From: CBDCVN01 sp965223585
GTDB lineage: Bacteria > Deinococcota > Deinococci > Deinococcales > Trueperaceae
NCBI GenBank assembly: GCA_965223585.1
Contig: CBDCWW010000023.1
Coordinates: 62,001-126,000 of the forward strand
Length of the DNA stretch: 64,000 bases
Reading direction: 5' to 3'
Part shown: in pieces, positions 8,314 to 16,220 of the stretch
How positions within the stretch are numbered: the first letter of the stretch is position 1
How the letters are laid out: each line of letters opens with the position of its first letter
The notes under the pieces: model-generated
What the model was told of the DNA's origin: nothing
Databases searched by the model: none
What the model saw: only the letters and a program-made list of their open reading frames with translations
Translations under genes and position numbers: made by a program

Positions 8314-9173
8314 TTGTAAAGCGCAAATACGAATTAGAAATCATGGCAGAAGCAGCAATAATCAATAGAGAAGCTCTTGAAGCAGTAGAGGAGGTCTTAG
8401 AGCCCGGAGTAACTACTAAAGAGCTGAATGATGTAGCTCAAGAAGCTATTTGTACTCGAGGGGGTAGGTCTGCTTTTAAAGGTTATCGTCTTAAGGAGCA
8501 TACTTTTCCTGCCACCTTGTGTGCATCAAAAAATAATGTTGTGGTACATGGAATTCCCGATAGAATACCTTTAAAAAAAGGGGACATTATTTCTATTGAT
8601 ATTGGTACCTTTTACAAAGGTTATGCTGCTGATATGGCTAAGACTTATGCAATTGGTAGTATCTCTAGACGAGCACGTCGTTTGTTAGAAGTTACTGAAC
8701 GCTCATTATATGCTGGCATTGCTGCTGCCCAAGTTGGCAACTCTACAGGTGATATATCAGCAGCCATTCAATCTTATGTTGAAGCACATAGTATGTGGAT
8801 AGTGCGTGAATTTGTAGGACATGGTGTTGGTGTGCAGTTCCACGAAAAGCCTGAACTCCCGAACTTTGGAACTGCTGGCAAAGGCCCCAAGTTACGTGCT
8901 GGGTTAGTTCTTGCCATTGAACCTATGGTTACAGAGACAAAAACCAAAGTTACCGTTTTAGAAGATGGCTGGACAGCGCCAACAAAAAATGGAAGTTTAT
9001 CAGCTCATTTTGAGCATACTGTTGCTGTTACTTGTGAAGGTCCATGTATCTTAACTGCTAAAGACCAATCCCCACGTAATAATAGCGATTTGGAAAAAAT
9101 ATTTTTAAAAAGAGGGGGGGATTATGGCAAAAAAATCAGCTGGCAAGGGCAAGCGCCCATCGCACTCTGCTAA
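8310..9173 (+). CDS. map: methionine aminopeptidase, type I
   Basis: Removes the initiator Met from nascent proteins in the cytosol. Metal ligands are visible: Asp in ISIDIGTFYKGYAADMAKTY, His in FVGHGVGVQFHEKP, Glu in AIEPMV and Glu in HFEHTVAV. TTG start with CAAGG upstream, overlapping adk. At 287 aa it exceeds the usual 250-260; the extra C-terminal ~17 codons run into infA (50-base overlap) and end in an unconserved QGQAPIALC, so the tail is probably dispensable. Confidence 0.94.
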   Translation: MIVKRKYELEIMAEAAIINREALEAVEEVLEPGVTTKELNDVAQEAICTRGGRSAFKGYRLKEHTFPATLCASKNNVVVHGIPDRIPLKKGDIISIDIGTFYKGYAADMAKTYAIGSISRRARRLLEVTERSLYAGIAAAQVGNSTGDISAAIQSYVEAHSMWIVREFVGHGVGVQFHEKPELPNFGTAGKGPKLRAGLVLAIEPMVTETKTKVTVLEDGWTAPTKNGSLSAHFEHTVAVTCEGPCILTAKDQSPRNNSDLEKIFLKRGGDYGKKISWQGQAPIALC

Positions 9174-9411
9174 ATCGCAAAAGGAACGCCCTGAAGAAAC
9201 TTCTCAAGACACTATTCGTGCCGAAGGTGTAGTGCTCGAGGCACGTCCTAACACTACTTTCTTAGTTAAGCTTGACGCTGGGCCTGAGGTCCTAGCACAT
9301 GTTGGTGGTAAAATGCGTCGTCATTACATTCGTATTCTTCCCGGTGATAGAGTAGTATTAGAAGTTAGTACTTATGACCCAGAAAAAGGAAGAATAGTCT
9401 ACAGGAAATAA
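9124..9411 (+). CDS. infA: translation initiation factor IF-1
   Basis: An OB-fold protein that binds the 30S A site during initiation. The core (RAEGVVLEARPNTTF, GGKMRRHYIRILPGDRV, YDPEKGRIVYRK) closely resembles IF-1 of Thermus and Deinococcus. The 95-aa product has an N-terminal extension of about 22 residues rich in Lys, Ser and Gln that other IF-1 proteins lack, and it is encoded within the 3' end of map. A purine-rich AGAGGGGGG precedes ATG 9124. A shorter product would need an unusual start, so the extension is probably real. Confidence 0.94.
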   Translation: MAKKSAGKGKRPSHSAKSQKERPEETSQDTIRAEGVVLEARPNTTFLVKLDAGPEVLAHVGGKMRRHYIRILPGDRVVLEVSTYDPEKGRIVYRK

Positions 9412-9429
9412 TTAGGAAGGGATTTTATT

Positions 9430-9543
9430 ATGAAAGTACGCGCTTCTGTTAAGCCTATGTGTGATAAATGCAAAGTTATCCGTCGCCATGGTAGAGTCTA
9501 TGTTATTTGTTCTAATCCTAAACACAAGCAAAGGCAAGGCTAA
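9430..9543 (+). CDS. rpmJ: 50S ribosomal protein L36
   Basis: A 37-aa protein (MKVRASVKPMCDKCKVIRR...) found by reading the gap between infA and rpsM. It has the zinc ribbon CxxC ... C ... H of L36 (C11, C14, C27, H32). The ribosome-binding site is AGGAAGGGA. It occupies the standard position. Confidence 0.96.
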   Translation: MKVRASVKPMCDKCKVIRRHGRVYVICSNPKHKQRQG

Positions 9544-9549
9544 AATAAA

Positions 9550-9930
9550 ATGGCTCGTATAGCAGGTGTAGATTTACCTAGAAATAAACGTATAGAGTAT
9601 GCCTTGCCATATATTTATGGTATAGGATTTACTCTGTCGCAAGAAATTATTGCTCAAGCAAGCATAGACCCTAGTATAAGAGTTAAAGATCTTTCTGACA
9701 ACGAAGCTGCTAAACTACGCGAAATTATAGAGAAAAACTATAAAGTTGAAGGGGATTTACGCCGTGAAGTTCAGCAAAATATTAAGAGACTTATGGATAT
9801 AGGATGTTATCGTGGCCTTCGCCATCGTCATGGATTACCTGTACATGGTCAGTCCACTAAAACAAATGCTAGAACACGTAAAGGTCCACGTCGTACAGTA
9901 GCTGGTAAGAAAAAGGCACCTAAGAAATAA
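9550..9930 (+). CDS. rpsM: 30S ribosomal protein S13
   Basis: A 126-aa S13, identified by ARIAGVDLPRNKRIEYALPYI and the C-terminal RGLRHRHGLPVHGQ with a lysine-rich tail. S13 lies at the top of the 30S head and contacts P-site tRNA. It lies six bases after rpmJ and its stop overlaps rpsK by one base. Confidence 0.97.
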   Translation: MARIAGVDLPRNKRIEYALPYIYGIGFTLSQEIIAQASIDPSIRVKDLSDNEAAKLREIIEKNYKVEGDLRREVQQNIKRLMDIGCYRGLRHRHGLPVHGQSTKTNARTRKGPRRTVAGKKKAPKK

Positions 9931-10325
9931 TGGCTAAGCAAACAAAAACTACTAAAACAAAAAAACGAGTAAAACGCAATCTTATTGAGGCAAAGATATT
10001 CATACATGCTAGCTATAATAATACTATTGTTACTATTACAGATTTAGATGGTAATACAGTAGCATGGTCTAGCTCAGGTTCAATAGGTTATAAAGGTTCA
10101 AAAAAAGGCACTCCCTATGCAGCGCAATTAGCTGCTGCTGATGCTACCCGTAAAGTTCAGAACATGGGTGTGAAAACTATTGACATAATTGTTCGAGGCA
10201 CAGGTAGTGGGCGCGAGCAGGCTATTCGCTCAGTTCAATCTACAGGTGTAAATGTACGCTCTATCATTGATGATACCCCTGTACCTCACAATGGTTGCCG
10301 TCCTCGTAAGCGGAAAGGATTGTAA
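9930..10325 (+). CDS. rpsK: 30S ribosomal protein S11
   Basis: A 131-aa S11, with IHASYNNTIVTITDLDGN, GTPYAAQLAA and the final PHNGCRPRKRKGL. It forms the platform near the E site. Start ATG overlaps the rpsM stop (TAATG). Confidence 0.97.
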   Translation: MAKQTKTTKTKKRVKRNLIEAKIFIHASYNNTIVTITDLDGNTVAWSSSGSIGYKGSKKGTPYAAQLAAADATRKVQNMGVKTIDIIVRGTGSGREQAIRSVQSTGVNVRSIIDDTPVPHNGCRPRKRKGL

Positions 10326-10331
10326 ATTATT

Positions 10332-10949
10332 ATGGGTCGTTATCGCGGACCAATGATCAAGTTATGTCGTCGCGAAGGTGCTAATCTTGTGGAGACAGTT
10401 AAGGCAGGGCGCTATCTGGAAAAACGCCCTTATTCGCCGGGACAACACGGTAATAAGCGCAAGAAAAAACCTAGTGATTATGGTATTCGTTTACGTGAAA
10501 AGCAAAAACTACGACTTATCTATAATGTAAGTGAAAAACAATTTCGTAAGCTCTTCGATGAGGCTGTGCAGCATAAAGAAGCAACAGGAACAATCTTCTT
10601 GAGGCTTTTAGAATCCCGTCTAGATAATGTGGTCTTTCGTTTAGGTATCGCAAGCACTCGTCGTCAGTCCAGACAATTTGTATCTCATAAACATATATTA
10701 CTTAATGGCAAAAGCGTTAACATACCCTCTTACAGGGTTAAACCGGGAGATGAGATTGGCGTAGCAGAAAATAGCAACAATAATGTTTTTATTAAAGCCA
10801 ATGTAGAAGCAAAGCGCCGACAGAAACTTGAGCCTTGGCTTGAGTGTGATTTTGATAATTTAACAGGAAGGTTTGTAAGTTTACCTTCTCGTGAAGACAT
10901 TTCCCTACCTGTAAATGAGCTTATGGTCATTGAGTATTACTCTCGTTAA
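10332..10949 (+). CDS. rpsD: 30S ribosomal protein S4, apparently zinc-free
   Basis: A 205-aa S4 starting GRYRGPMIKLCRREGANL, with the S4 RNA-binding domain (RLDNVVFRLGIASTRRQSRQ). S4 nucleates 30S assembly. Only one Cys (residue 12) is left in the N-terminal region where zinc-type S4 proteins such as Thermus S4 have four, so this is a C- form. Its place between rpsK and rpoA matches Thermus and Clostridia, not E. coli operon order. Confidence 0.96.
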   Translation: MGRYRGPMIKLCRREGANLVETVKAGRYLEKRPYSPGQHGNKRKKKPSDYGIRLREKQKLRLIYNVSEKQFRKLFDEAVQHKEATGTIFLRLLESRLDNVVFRLGIASTRRQSRQFVSHKHILLNGKSVNIPSYRVKPGDEIGVAENSNNNVFIKANVEAKRRQKLEPWLECDFDNLTGRFVSLPSREDISLPVNELMVIEYYSR

Positions 10950-10967
10950 AGCTATTTAGGAGTAACT

Positions 10968-11924
10968 TTGCAAATCCAGCCCGAATTTATTACTAGAAAA
11001 ACTGACGATAAGTATGGTGAATTCGTAGTTGAGCCTTTACCTCGAGGTTATGGGGTAACCCTTGGCAATCCTTTGCGTCGCATCTTACTATCATCTATTC
11101 CTGGTACTGCTGTAACTAGTGTTTATATAGAAGATGTATTACATGAATTCTCAATTATTGATGGTGTTAAAGAAGATGTTATGCAGATTATCCTTAATCT
11201 TAAGGAATTAGTAGTCAAGCTACCTGATGATGAACCCGCTACCTTAACTTTGCGCAAAGAAAACGAATGCATTGTCACTGCTGCTGATTTAGAAACCACC
11301 TTGGGGAGTAAAATTGTAAATCCTGATTTGCATATTGCTACTTTAAATAAGAATGCTAGGTTGGTTATGGAAGTACGGGTTGAAAAGAACAAAGGTTACA
11401 TACCAGCAGAAGTTCATGGGACCAAAGATCGCATTAACTCAATTCCTGTTGATGCCGTCTTTACCCCTGTAAGACGAGTTGCATATCGTGTAGAGGATAC
11501 TCGAGTAGGGCAAAATACTGATCTCGATAGGCTTGTATTACGCATCTGGACTAATGGTAGTGTTGTTCCCCAAGAAGCATTAAATCAAGCTGTGAAGATT
11601 TTACAAGACCGCCTGAGTGTTTTTGTTACTACCTCTGATGTAGAAGCTCGAGAGGCAGAAACACCAGAAAGTATACAAGAGCAGAAACAAGAAGAGGTTA
11701 GTACTAGTACTGCACCTCCTGAATCAAAAGAAGTTAAGCTAGAAAATTTAGACCTTTCTAGCCGTGTGCTACATTCATTGCAAGAGGAAGGTATAGATTC
11801 TATAGATGCTCTTTTAGCTTTGACAGAAAAAGACCTTAAGAAAGTTGGTGGTGTAGGAGAAAAATCTCTAGAAGAAATTAAAGCTCATTTGGCTAAACAT
11901 AACTTAGCACTTAAAAATGGATAG
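10968..11924 (+). CDS. rpoA: DNA-directed RNA polymerase subunit alpha
   Basis: A 318-aa alpha subunit. The N-terminal assembly domain has YGVTLGNPLRRILLSS and RVEDTRVGQ; a Glu/Ser-rich linker (about 225-250) precedes the C-terminal DNA-binding domain with LDLSSRVLHSLQEEGI and VGEKSLEEI. TTG start with TTTAGGAG upstream. Alpha scaffolds polymerase and contacts activators and UP elements. The 190-base gap to rplQ is the first sizeable one in the cluster. Confidence 0.97.
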   Translation: MQIQPEFITRKTDDKYGEFVVEPLPRGYGVTLGNPLRRILLSSIPGTAVTSVYIEDVLHEFSIIDGVKEDVMQIILNLKELVVKLPDDEPATLTLRKENECIVTAADLETTLGSKIVNPDLHIATLNKNARLVMEVRVEKNKGYIPAEVHGTKDRINSIPVDAVFTPVRRVAYRVEDTRVGQNTDLDRLVLRIWTNGSVVPQEALNQAVKILQDRLSVFVTTSDVEAREAETPESIQEQKQEEVSTSTAPPESKEVKLENLDLSSRVLHSLQEEGIDSIDALLALTEKDLKKVGGVGEKSLEEIKAHLAKHNLALKNG

Positions 11925-11991
11925 CATTTGAGTAGTTAAACACCTAGGCATAAATGATTTGTGAGTGAGTTTTTGCTGGAATTCAAATTAG

Positions 11992-12095
11992 TAGATAGTA
12001 GGTAGAAGTTAGTTTTTCCATGCTATCTATTAACTTCTCGCTACCTCTAGGCACTAACTTACTCCAACAGTATTCCCAAATTACACCCTTGCTTA
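11992..12095. repeat. intergenic inverted repeat with downstream shared motif
   Basis: The gap between rpoA and rplQ holds TAGATAG (11992-11998) and CTATCTA (12023-12029) as a perfect inverted pair, a second imperfect pair around GGTAGAAGTTA / TAACTTCTCGCTACC, and then TTACACCCTTGCTTA at 12081-12095. A 14/15 match to the last motif lies at 15705-15719, also downstream of a TAG-rich hairpin. Function is unknown; a small dispersed repeat or a promoter/processing region for rplQ are both possible. Confidence 0.4.
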
Positions 12096-12116
12096 ATTGT
12101 TAGAAAGGAATAACCT

Positions 12117-12482
12117 ATGCGACATCTATCACATGGGCGTAAGTTAAATCGCCATAGTAGTCACCGTATTGCTTTACAACGTAATCAAGCTAGTGAGCTT
12201 TTTTATTGGGGCCGTATTAAAACTACATTAGCAAAAGCTAAAAACTTGCGCCCTTATGCTGAAAAGATTATTACCATAGCCAAAGGTGGTGATTTGCATG
12301 CTCGACGCCAAATTGCCCGCGAGATTCATGATGCAGAGATACAACGCAAGCTTATGGATGATATTGCCCCTGCATTTGCTGATCGTAGTGGTGGCTACAC
12401 AAGAATTTATAAGTTGGGCTTACGTAGAGGTGATGCTACACAAGAGGCTTTGCTCGAGTTGGTTGACTACGAACTAGATTAA
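12117..12482 (+). CDS. rplQ: 50S ribosomal protein L17
   Basis: A 121-aa L17 beginning MRHLSHGRKLNRHSSHRIAL, the family signature, and ending GLRRGDATQEALLELVDYE. L17 sits at the tunnel exit region of 50S. It closes the ribosomal superoperon, is preceded by GAAAGGAA, and is followed by insertion-sequence territory without a clear terminator hairpin. Confidence 0.97.
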   Translation: MRHLSHGRKLNRHSSHRIALQRNQASELFYWGRIKTTLAKAKNLRPYAEKIITIAKGGDLHARRQIAREIHDAEIQRKLMDDIAPAFADRSGGYTRIYKLGLRRGDATQEALLELVDYELD

Positions 12483-12740
12483 CTTACCACGGGTAAAGCA
12501 CGTAAGCTTCCTTTCTAAGCAGACCAACCGTAATAATTTTTAGTCATATTATCTGAAATTGAAAATAGTAAGCACATATGCTTAGATACTTGTGATAACA
12601 ATTCCAATAAAGTACCTCTGAAAAAACCATCTATTTCCATCACATACATAATTCATGAGATTTGAAGGTAAAAAACAGAAATCAACTTAGGGAGATTAGC
12701 TTCTTAGGAAAAGGTAAAAACTCATATACTTTTAGTTGAT

Positions 12741-13789
12741 ATGGGTAGGCCTTATAAAACACTAAAGTTGCAACATACTGTTAAAGAACTGAAAACTCAC
12801 TATCAAAAATGTCGTGATGCTGTTGAGAGTAGACGCACACAGGTTATCTGGCTACTTGCGGAAGGGAAAAAACATCACGAAGTAAAGATACTAACGGCAT
12901 ACTCAGATTGGAGTGTGCGGGACATTATTGCCAGATATAACAAAAAAGGATTACAAGGGCTTAAAAGTCAGTATGGGGGTAGTTGCGGGGCTCCAACAAT
13001 GTTAAGCAAACAAGAACAGTTATTGCTTGATAAAGCTTTGGAAAGTGATCCCATTGATGGAGGGAGATGGAATGGGCGGAAAGTGGTGGCATGGATAAAA
13101 GAAAATCTAGACAAAGAAATCAGCTTAAGTAGTTGCTATAATTACTTACACAAATTAAATTTTGGCCTAAAGCATCCTCGCCCTAGGCATAAACTGGCAA
13201 ACCTTGCAGAGCAAGAAGAGTTCAAAAAAATCGTTTACCTGAACGATTAATTCAGGTGAGGCAAAATTACCCAAAGGTTGAACTGTGGGCATTTGATGAA
13301 CACCGCCTAGGATTAAAACCAATCATAAAACGTAAATGGACAAAAAAAGGGATAACTCCTATAGCAACAGTGCATCATCGTTATGAGTGGTTATATCTAT
13401 ATGCATTTGTATTTCCTCAGACAGGGAAAACACATTGGTACATAATGCCAAGAGTAGGAGTAGATATATATGACATAGTGATAAAAGAGTTTGCGGCAGA
13501 TGTAAGAGCATCAAAGAATAAAGGAATAATAGTGGTACTAGATCAAGCGGGATGGCACAGCAAAAAGGAATTACCAGCAGGGATAGAATTAGAATTTCTA
13601 CCAAGCTACTCACCAGAGTTGCAACCAGCAGAAAGGTTGTGGGAACTTACGGATGATCCTTTAGTAAATAAATATTTTGAAACAATTGATGATTTAGAAG
13701 CGGCTCTAAAAAAGAGTTGTGAAGATTTAATGCAAAAACCCGATTTAATTAGCCAGCAAACGCTATTTCACTGGTGGCCAATTTTTTAG
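12741..13789 (+). CDS. IS630-family transposase in two frames (probable -1 frameshift)
   Basis: Two reading frames encode one DDE transposase. The first (12741-13250, 169 aa) has the HTH region; the second carries the catalytic residues: Asp in AFDEHR, Asp in VVLDQAGWH, Glu in QPAERLWE. The second frame continues upstream without interruption as NRLPERLIQVRQNYP, joining the first at a run of seven A (13224-13230). A -1 slip of ribosomes, or transcript slippage there, would give one full-length protein of about 345 aa, as in several known IS630 members. It could also be a simple frameshift mutation. Terminal repeats were not resolved. Confidence 0.8.
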
Positions 13790-13901
13790 CAGCAGTTCCC
13801 GATCCACTTGAAAAAGCTGTCAGAGGCATGTAGTCTCTCATAAACTTTTGCAAAGTTAACGCATCAGTTGATAACTCCTAATAGCAAGGGTAAAATCAGT
13901 T

Positions 13902-15221
13902 ATGAAGTCTCGAAAAGACTTATGTGCCACAGCCCTATATAAAAAACTAAGAGAAACCTATGCAGAGATAGAGGATCATCGACCAAATGAGGTTGATATA
14001 TCTGTTGAAGATGTACTGATGTCAGGTTTTGCTATGTTTGCTCTAAAAGATGGTTCCCTATTACGCTTTGACCAAAGAAGACAAGATGGAGAAGAAAGGA
14101 AAAATTTAGAAAGGGTGTATGGGATAGAGGAAATTCCTAGTGATACAAGGATGAGGGAAGTAATAGATGAAGTTGACCCAGAGGAAATAAAAAAGGGATT
14201 TAAGGTAGTTTTCAAAGAGGTGCAAAGGGGAGGGTTACTGAAAGAATACACTTACCTAGATGGATATTACTTAGTGTCCCTAGATGGAACACAGTATTTC
14301 AAGTCAAAAGAGATAAGTTGTCCAGGATGTTTAGAGCGCAAACACAAAAATGGAGAAGTAAGTTATTCTCATCAGTTAATGGGAGCAGTAATAGTACATC
14401 CAGACAAGGCAGAAGTAATACCAATAGGTGTAGAGGCAATAATAAAACAAGATGGAGAAACAAAGAATGATTGTGAGCGTAATGCAGGAAAGAGATTAGT
14501 AGAAGACATAAGAAAAGATCACCCCAAACTCAAAGTAATAATTTTAGAGGATGGATTACACTCTACGGGACCTAACTTAAGGGAGTTAGAAAAGCAAGGG
14601 ATGAGTTACATAATAGGTGCAAAACAAAGTAACCACAAGAAACTATTTGAGGAATTGGAAAAAAGAAAAGAGTCAGGTGAAAGTCATACTCATAAGGTAG
14701 TAGAAGGAGAAACGGGAGTAGAACACCATTTTCACTACAGCAATGATATAGCAATAAATGCCTCAAATGAAGATGTCAGGGTGAATGTGTTGGAGTATTG
14801 GGAAAGGAGTGAAAAGAAGACGCAGTATTTTACGTGGGTAACAGATATGGAGATAAATGAAGAAAATGTAGAAGAGATAATGCGAGCAGGGAGGGCAAGA
14901 TGGAAAATGGAGAATGAGACACTAAATACACTAAAGAACCAAGGGTACAAAGCAGAGCATAATTATGGGCATGGAAAAAAGAATCTGTCAGTCAATTTCA
15001 CGATACTGATGATGCAAGCATTCCTAGTGGATCAAGTACTACAATTAGCATGTCCAGTGTTTAAAGCAGCAAAAGCAAAATGTAGGACTAAAAAACTACT
15101 ATGGGAAAGGGTAAGGCATTTGTTTTACACTTTGCCCTTTGAGTGTATGGAGGATATCTACAGGGCAATAACACATGGTTTCAGAGTAACAGGCTATGAA
15201 ATCCTTTATGACACGTCATAG
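13902..15221 (+). CDS. DDE transposase, IS4-superfamily-like
   Basis: A 439-aa intact protein. Likely catalytic residues: Asp in SLDGTQYF (about residue 130), Asp in ILEDGLHS (about 215) and Glu in RWKMENETLNTLKNQGY, a YREK-like motif near residue 335. A Cys pair (CPGC) follows the first Asp. Codons here favour AGA/AGG and contain no CTCGAG, unlike neighbouring host genes, which fits recent acquisition. Family placement within the IS4 superfamily or ISNCY group is uncertain. Element ends were not found; TCTCTCATA occurs on both sides (13833, 15283) as a direct repeat. Confidence 0.75.
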   Translation: MKSRKDLCATALYKKLRETYAEIEDHRPNEVDISVEDVLMSGFAMFALKDGSLLRFDQRRQDGEERKNLERVYGIEEIPSDTRMREVIDEVDPEEIKKGFKVVFKEVQRGGLLKEYTYLDGYYLVSLDGTQYFKSKEISCPGCLERKHKNGEVSYSHQLMGAVIVHPDKAEVIPIGVEAIIKQDGETKNDCERNAGKRLVEDIRKDHPKLKVIILEDGLHSTGPNLRELEKQGMSYIIGAKQSNHKKLFEELEKRKESGESHTHKVVEGETGVEHHFHYSNDIAINASNEDVRVNVLEYWERSEKKTQYFTWVTDMEINEENVEEIMRAGRARWKMENETLNTLKNQGYKAEHNYGHGKKNLSVNFTILMMQAFLVDQVLQLACPVFKAAKAKCRTKKLLWERVRHLFYTLPFECMEDIYRAITHGFRVTGYEILYDTS

Positions 15222-15737
15222 AAGTAGAGTAGTACTGCAGGAAAAACTGTAGAAAAACTAAAACACAGAGGTGCCATTTGAAAATCTCTCATAGAAGTGG
15301 TGCTAGGTATTTTTATGCCTTCTGGAAACAAGTACATTTCACAAACAACTCATGCTGGATATTTTCTCTCATTTTTAAATGCTTTTGGATGAAGTTACTC
15401 GTCAATTTTTGTAAAATGAGGTGTCCTTACTCAAGCTATAGTCAAAAACCCTGTGGGATCGGAAATTACTGATTTTTTAGAGTAAAAGAGGTTCTTTATT
15501 GGAATTGTTATGAATTTCCATTTGGAAGTTAAAATAGTAGCTAGAAGCCAGAAGCTAGTAGTCAGTAGAGGTTTATTATGCTGGCTACTGACTATATATA
15601 GGCTTTGACAACAGGGTTTTTGTAGGAAAAAAGAAAAAAGGGCGTTTTTGAGGTACAACTTGTACTATAGACACTGACTACTCCTAAGTTATTCACAAAA
15701 ACTTTTACACTCTTGCTTATTATCAAAATCCACAATA
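15222..15737. other. gene-free spacer with hairpin repeat
   Basis: No convincing gene. Contains a perfect 10-bp inverted repeat TAGTCAGTAG (15559-15568) / CTACTGACTA (15585-15594) inside a TAG/AGAAG-rich tract resembling the one before rplQ, and TTACACTCTTGCTTA (15705-15719), a near-copy of 12081-12095. The two similar tracts bracket the insertion-sequence pocket. Confidence 0.4.
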
Positions 15738-16178
15738 TCAGCTTGGAACGTTGATAATTACATCAACTTCACTTGCATCACTAGGATTACTGCTATCCCC
15801 ATCATATTGAAAAATAGCTCTATTGCCTTTATCATCTATTACTTCAGCTTTAATTTCATAAGAGCCATTATCTAAAGAACTAACTAGCCAACTAAACTCA
15901 CAAGGGGAATTATTACAACTGTGTAGAGTTTTATCTGTAGTATTGTTGAGTACAGCAATTAGAAAAATAGATATAATGGGGTTTTTTGAAGTAGCCGTTA
16001 CTTTTATAACTAAAGGATTATTACTGTTAAAACGGTTAAAGGGGCGACCTTTTTCACCATTGATAGTAAAATTTACTAGAGAAGGAGTTCCATCGTCATT
16101 GCCCCTAAGACGACAGGAACTCAAAAGTATAAGTGAAGCTAAAAAAATAAAAATCAATAAAATTTCGTGAATCTTCAC
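15738..16178 (-). CDS. lipoprotein of unknown function
   Basis: A 146-aa protein from a GTG start with GGAGG upstream. It has a lipoprotein signal peptide: basic N-terminus, hydrophobic stretch and lipobox LLSSC with Cys near residue 22. The mature part is short and beta-rich, with phrases such as SYEIKAEVIDDKGNRA that resemble Ig-like/Big domains of surface proteins. I do not recognise a specific family. It is downstream of the 534-aa gene on the same strand and may be co-transcribed. Confidence 0.6.
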   Translation of the reverse strand: MKIHEILLIFIFLASLILLSSCRLRGNDDGTPSLVNFTINGEKGRPFNRFNSNNPLVIKVTATSKNPIISIFLIAVLNNTTDKTLHSCNNSPCEFSWLVSSLDNGSYEIKAEVIDDKGNRAIFQYDGDSSNPSDASEVDVIINVPS

Positions 16179-16220
16179 AAAAAGCCTCCTATAAACACAA
16201 CACCTAAATGGAATTATGAA

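Noticed and set aside
12741..15221. Exact ends of the IS630 and IS4-like elements
   Set aside because: AGCTTYTT-like and TCTCTCATA similarities were examined, but none gives convincing inverted repeats with a target duplication.
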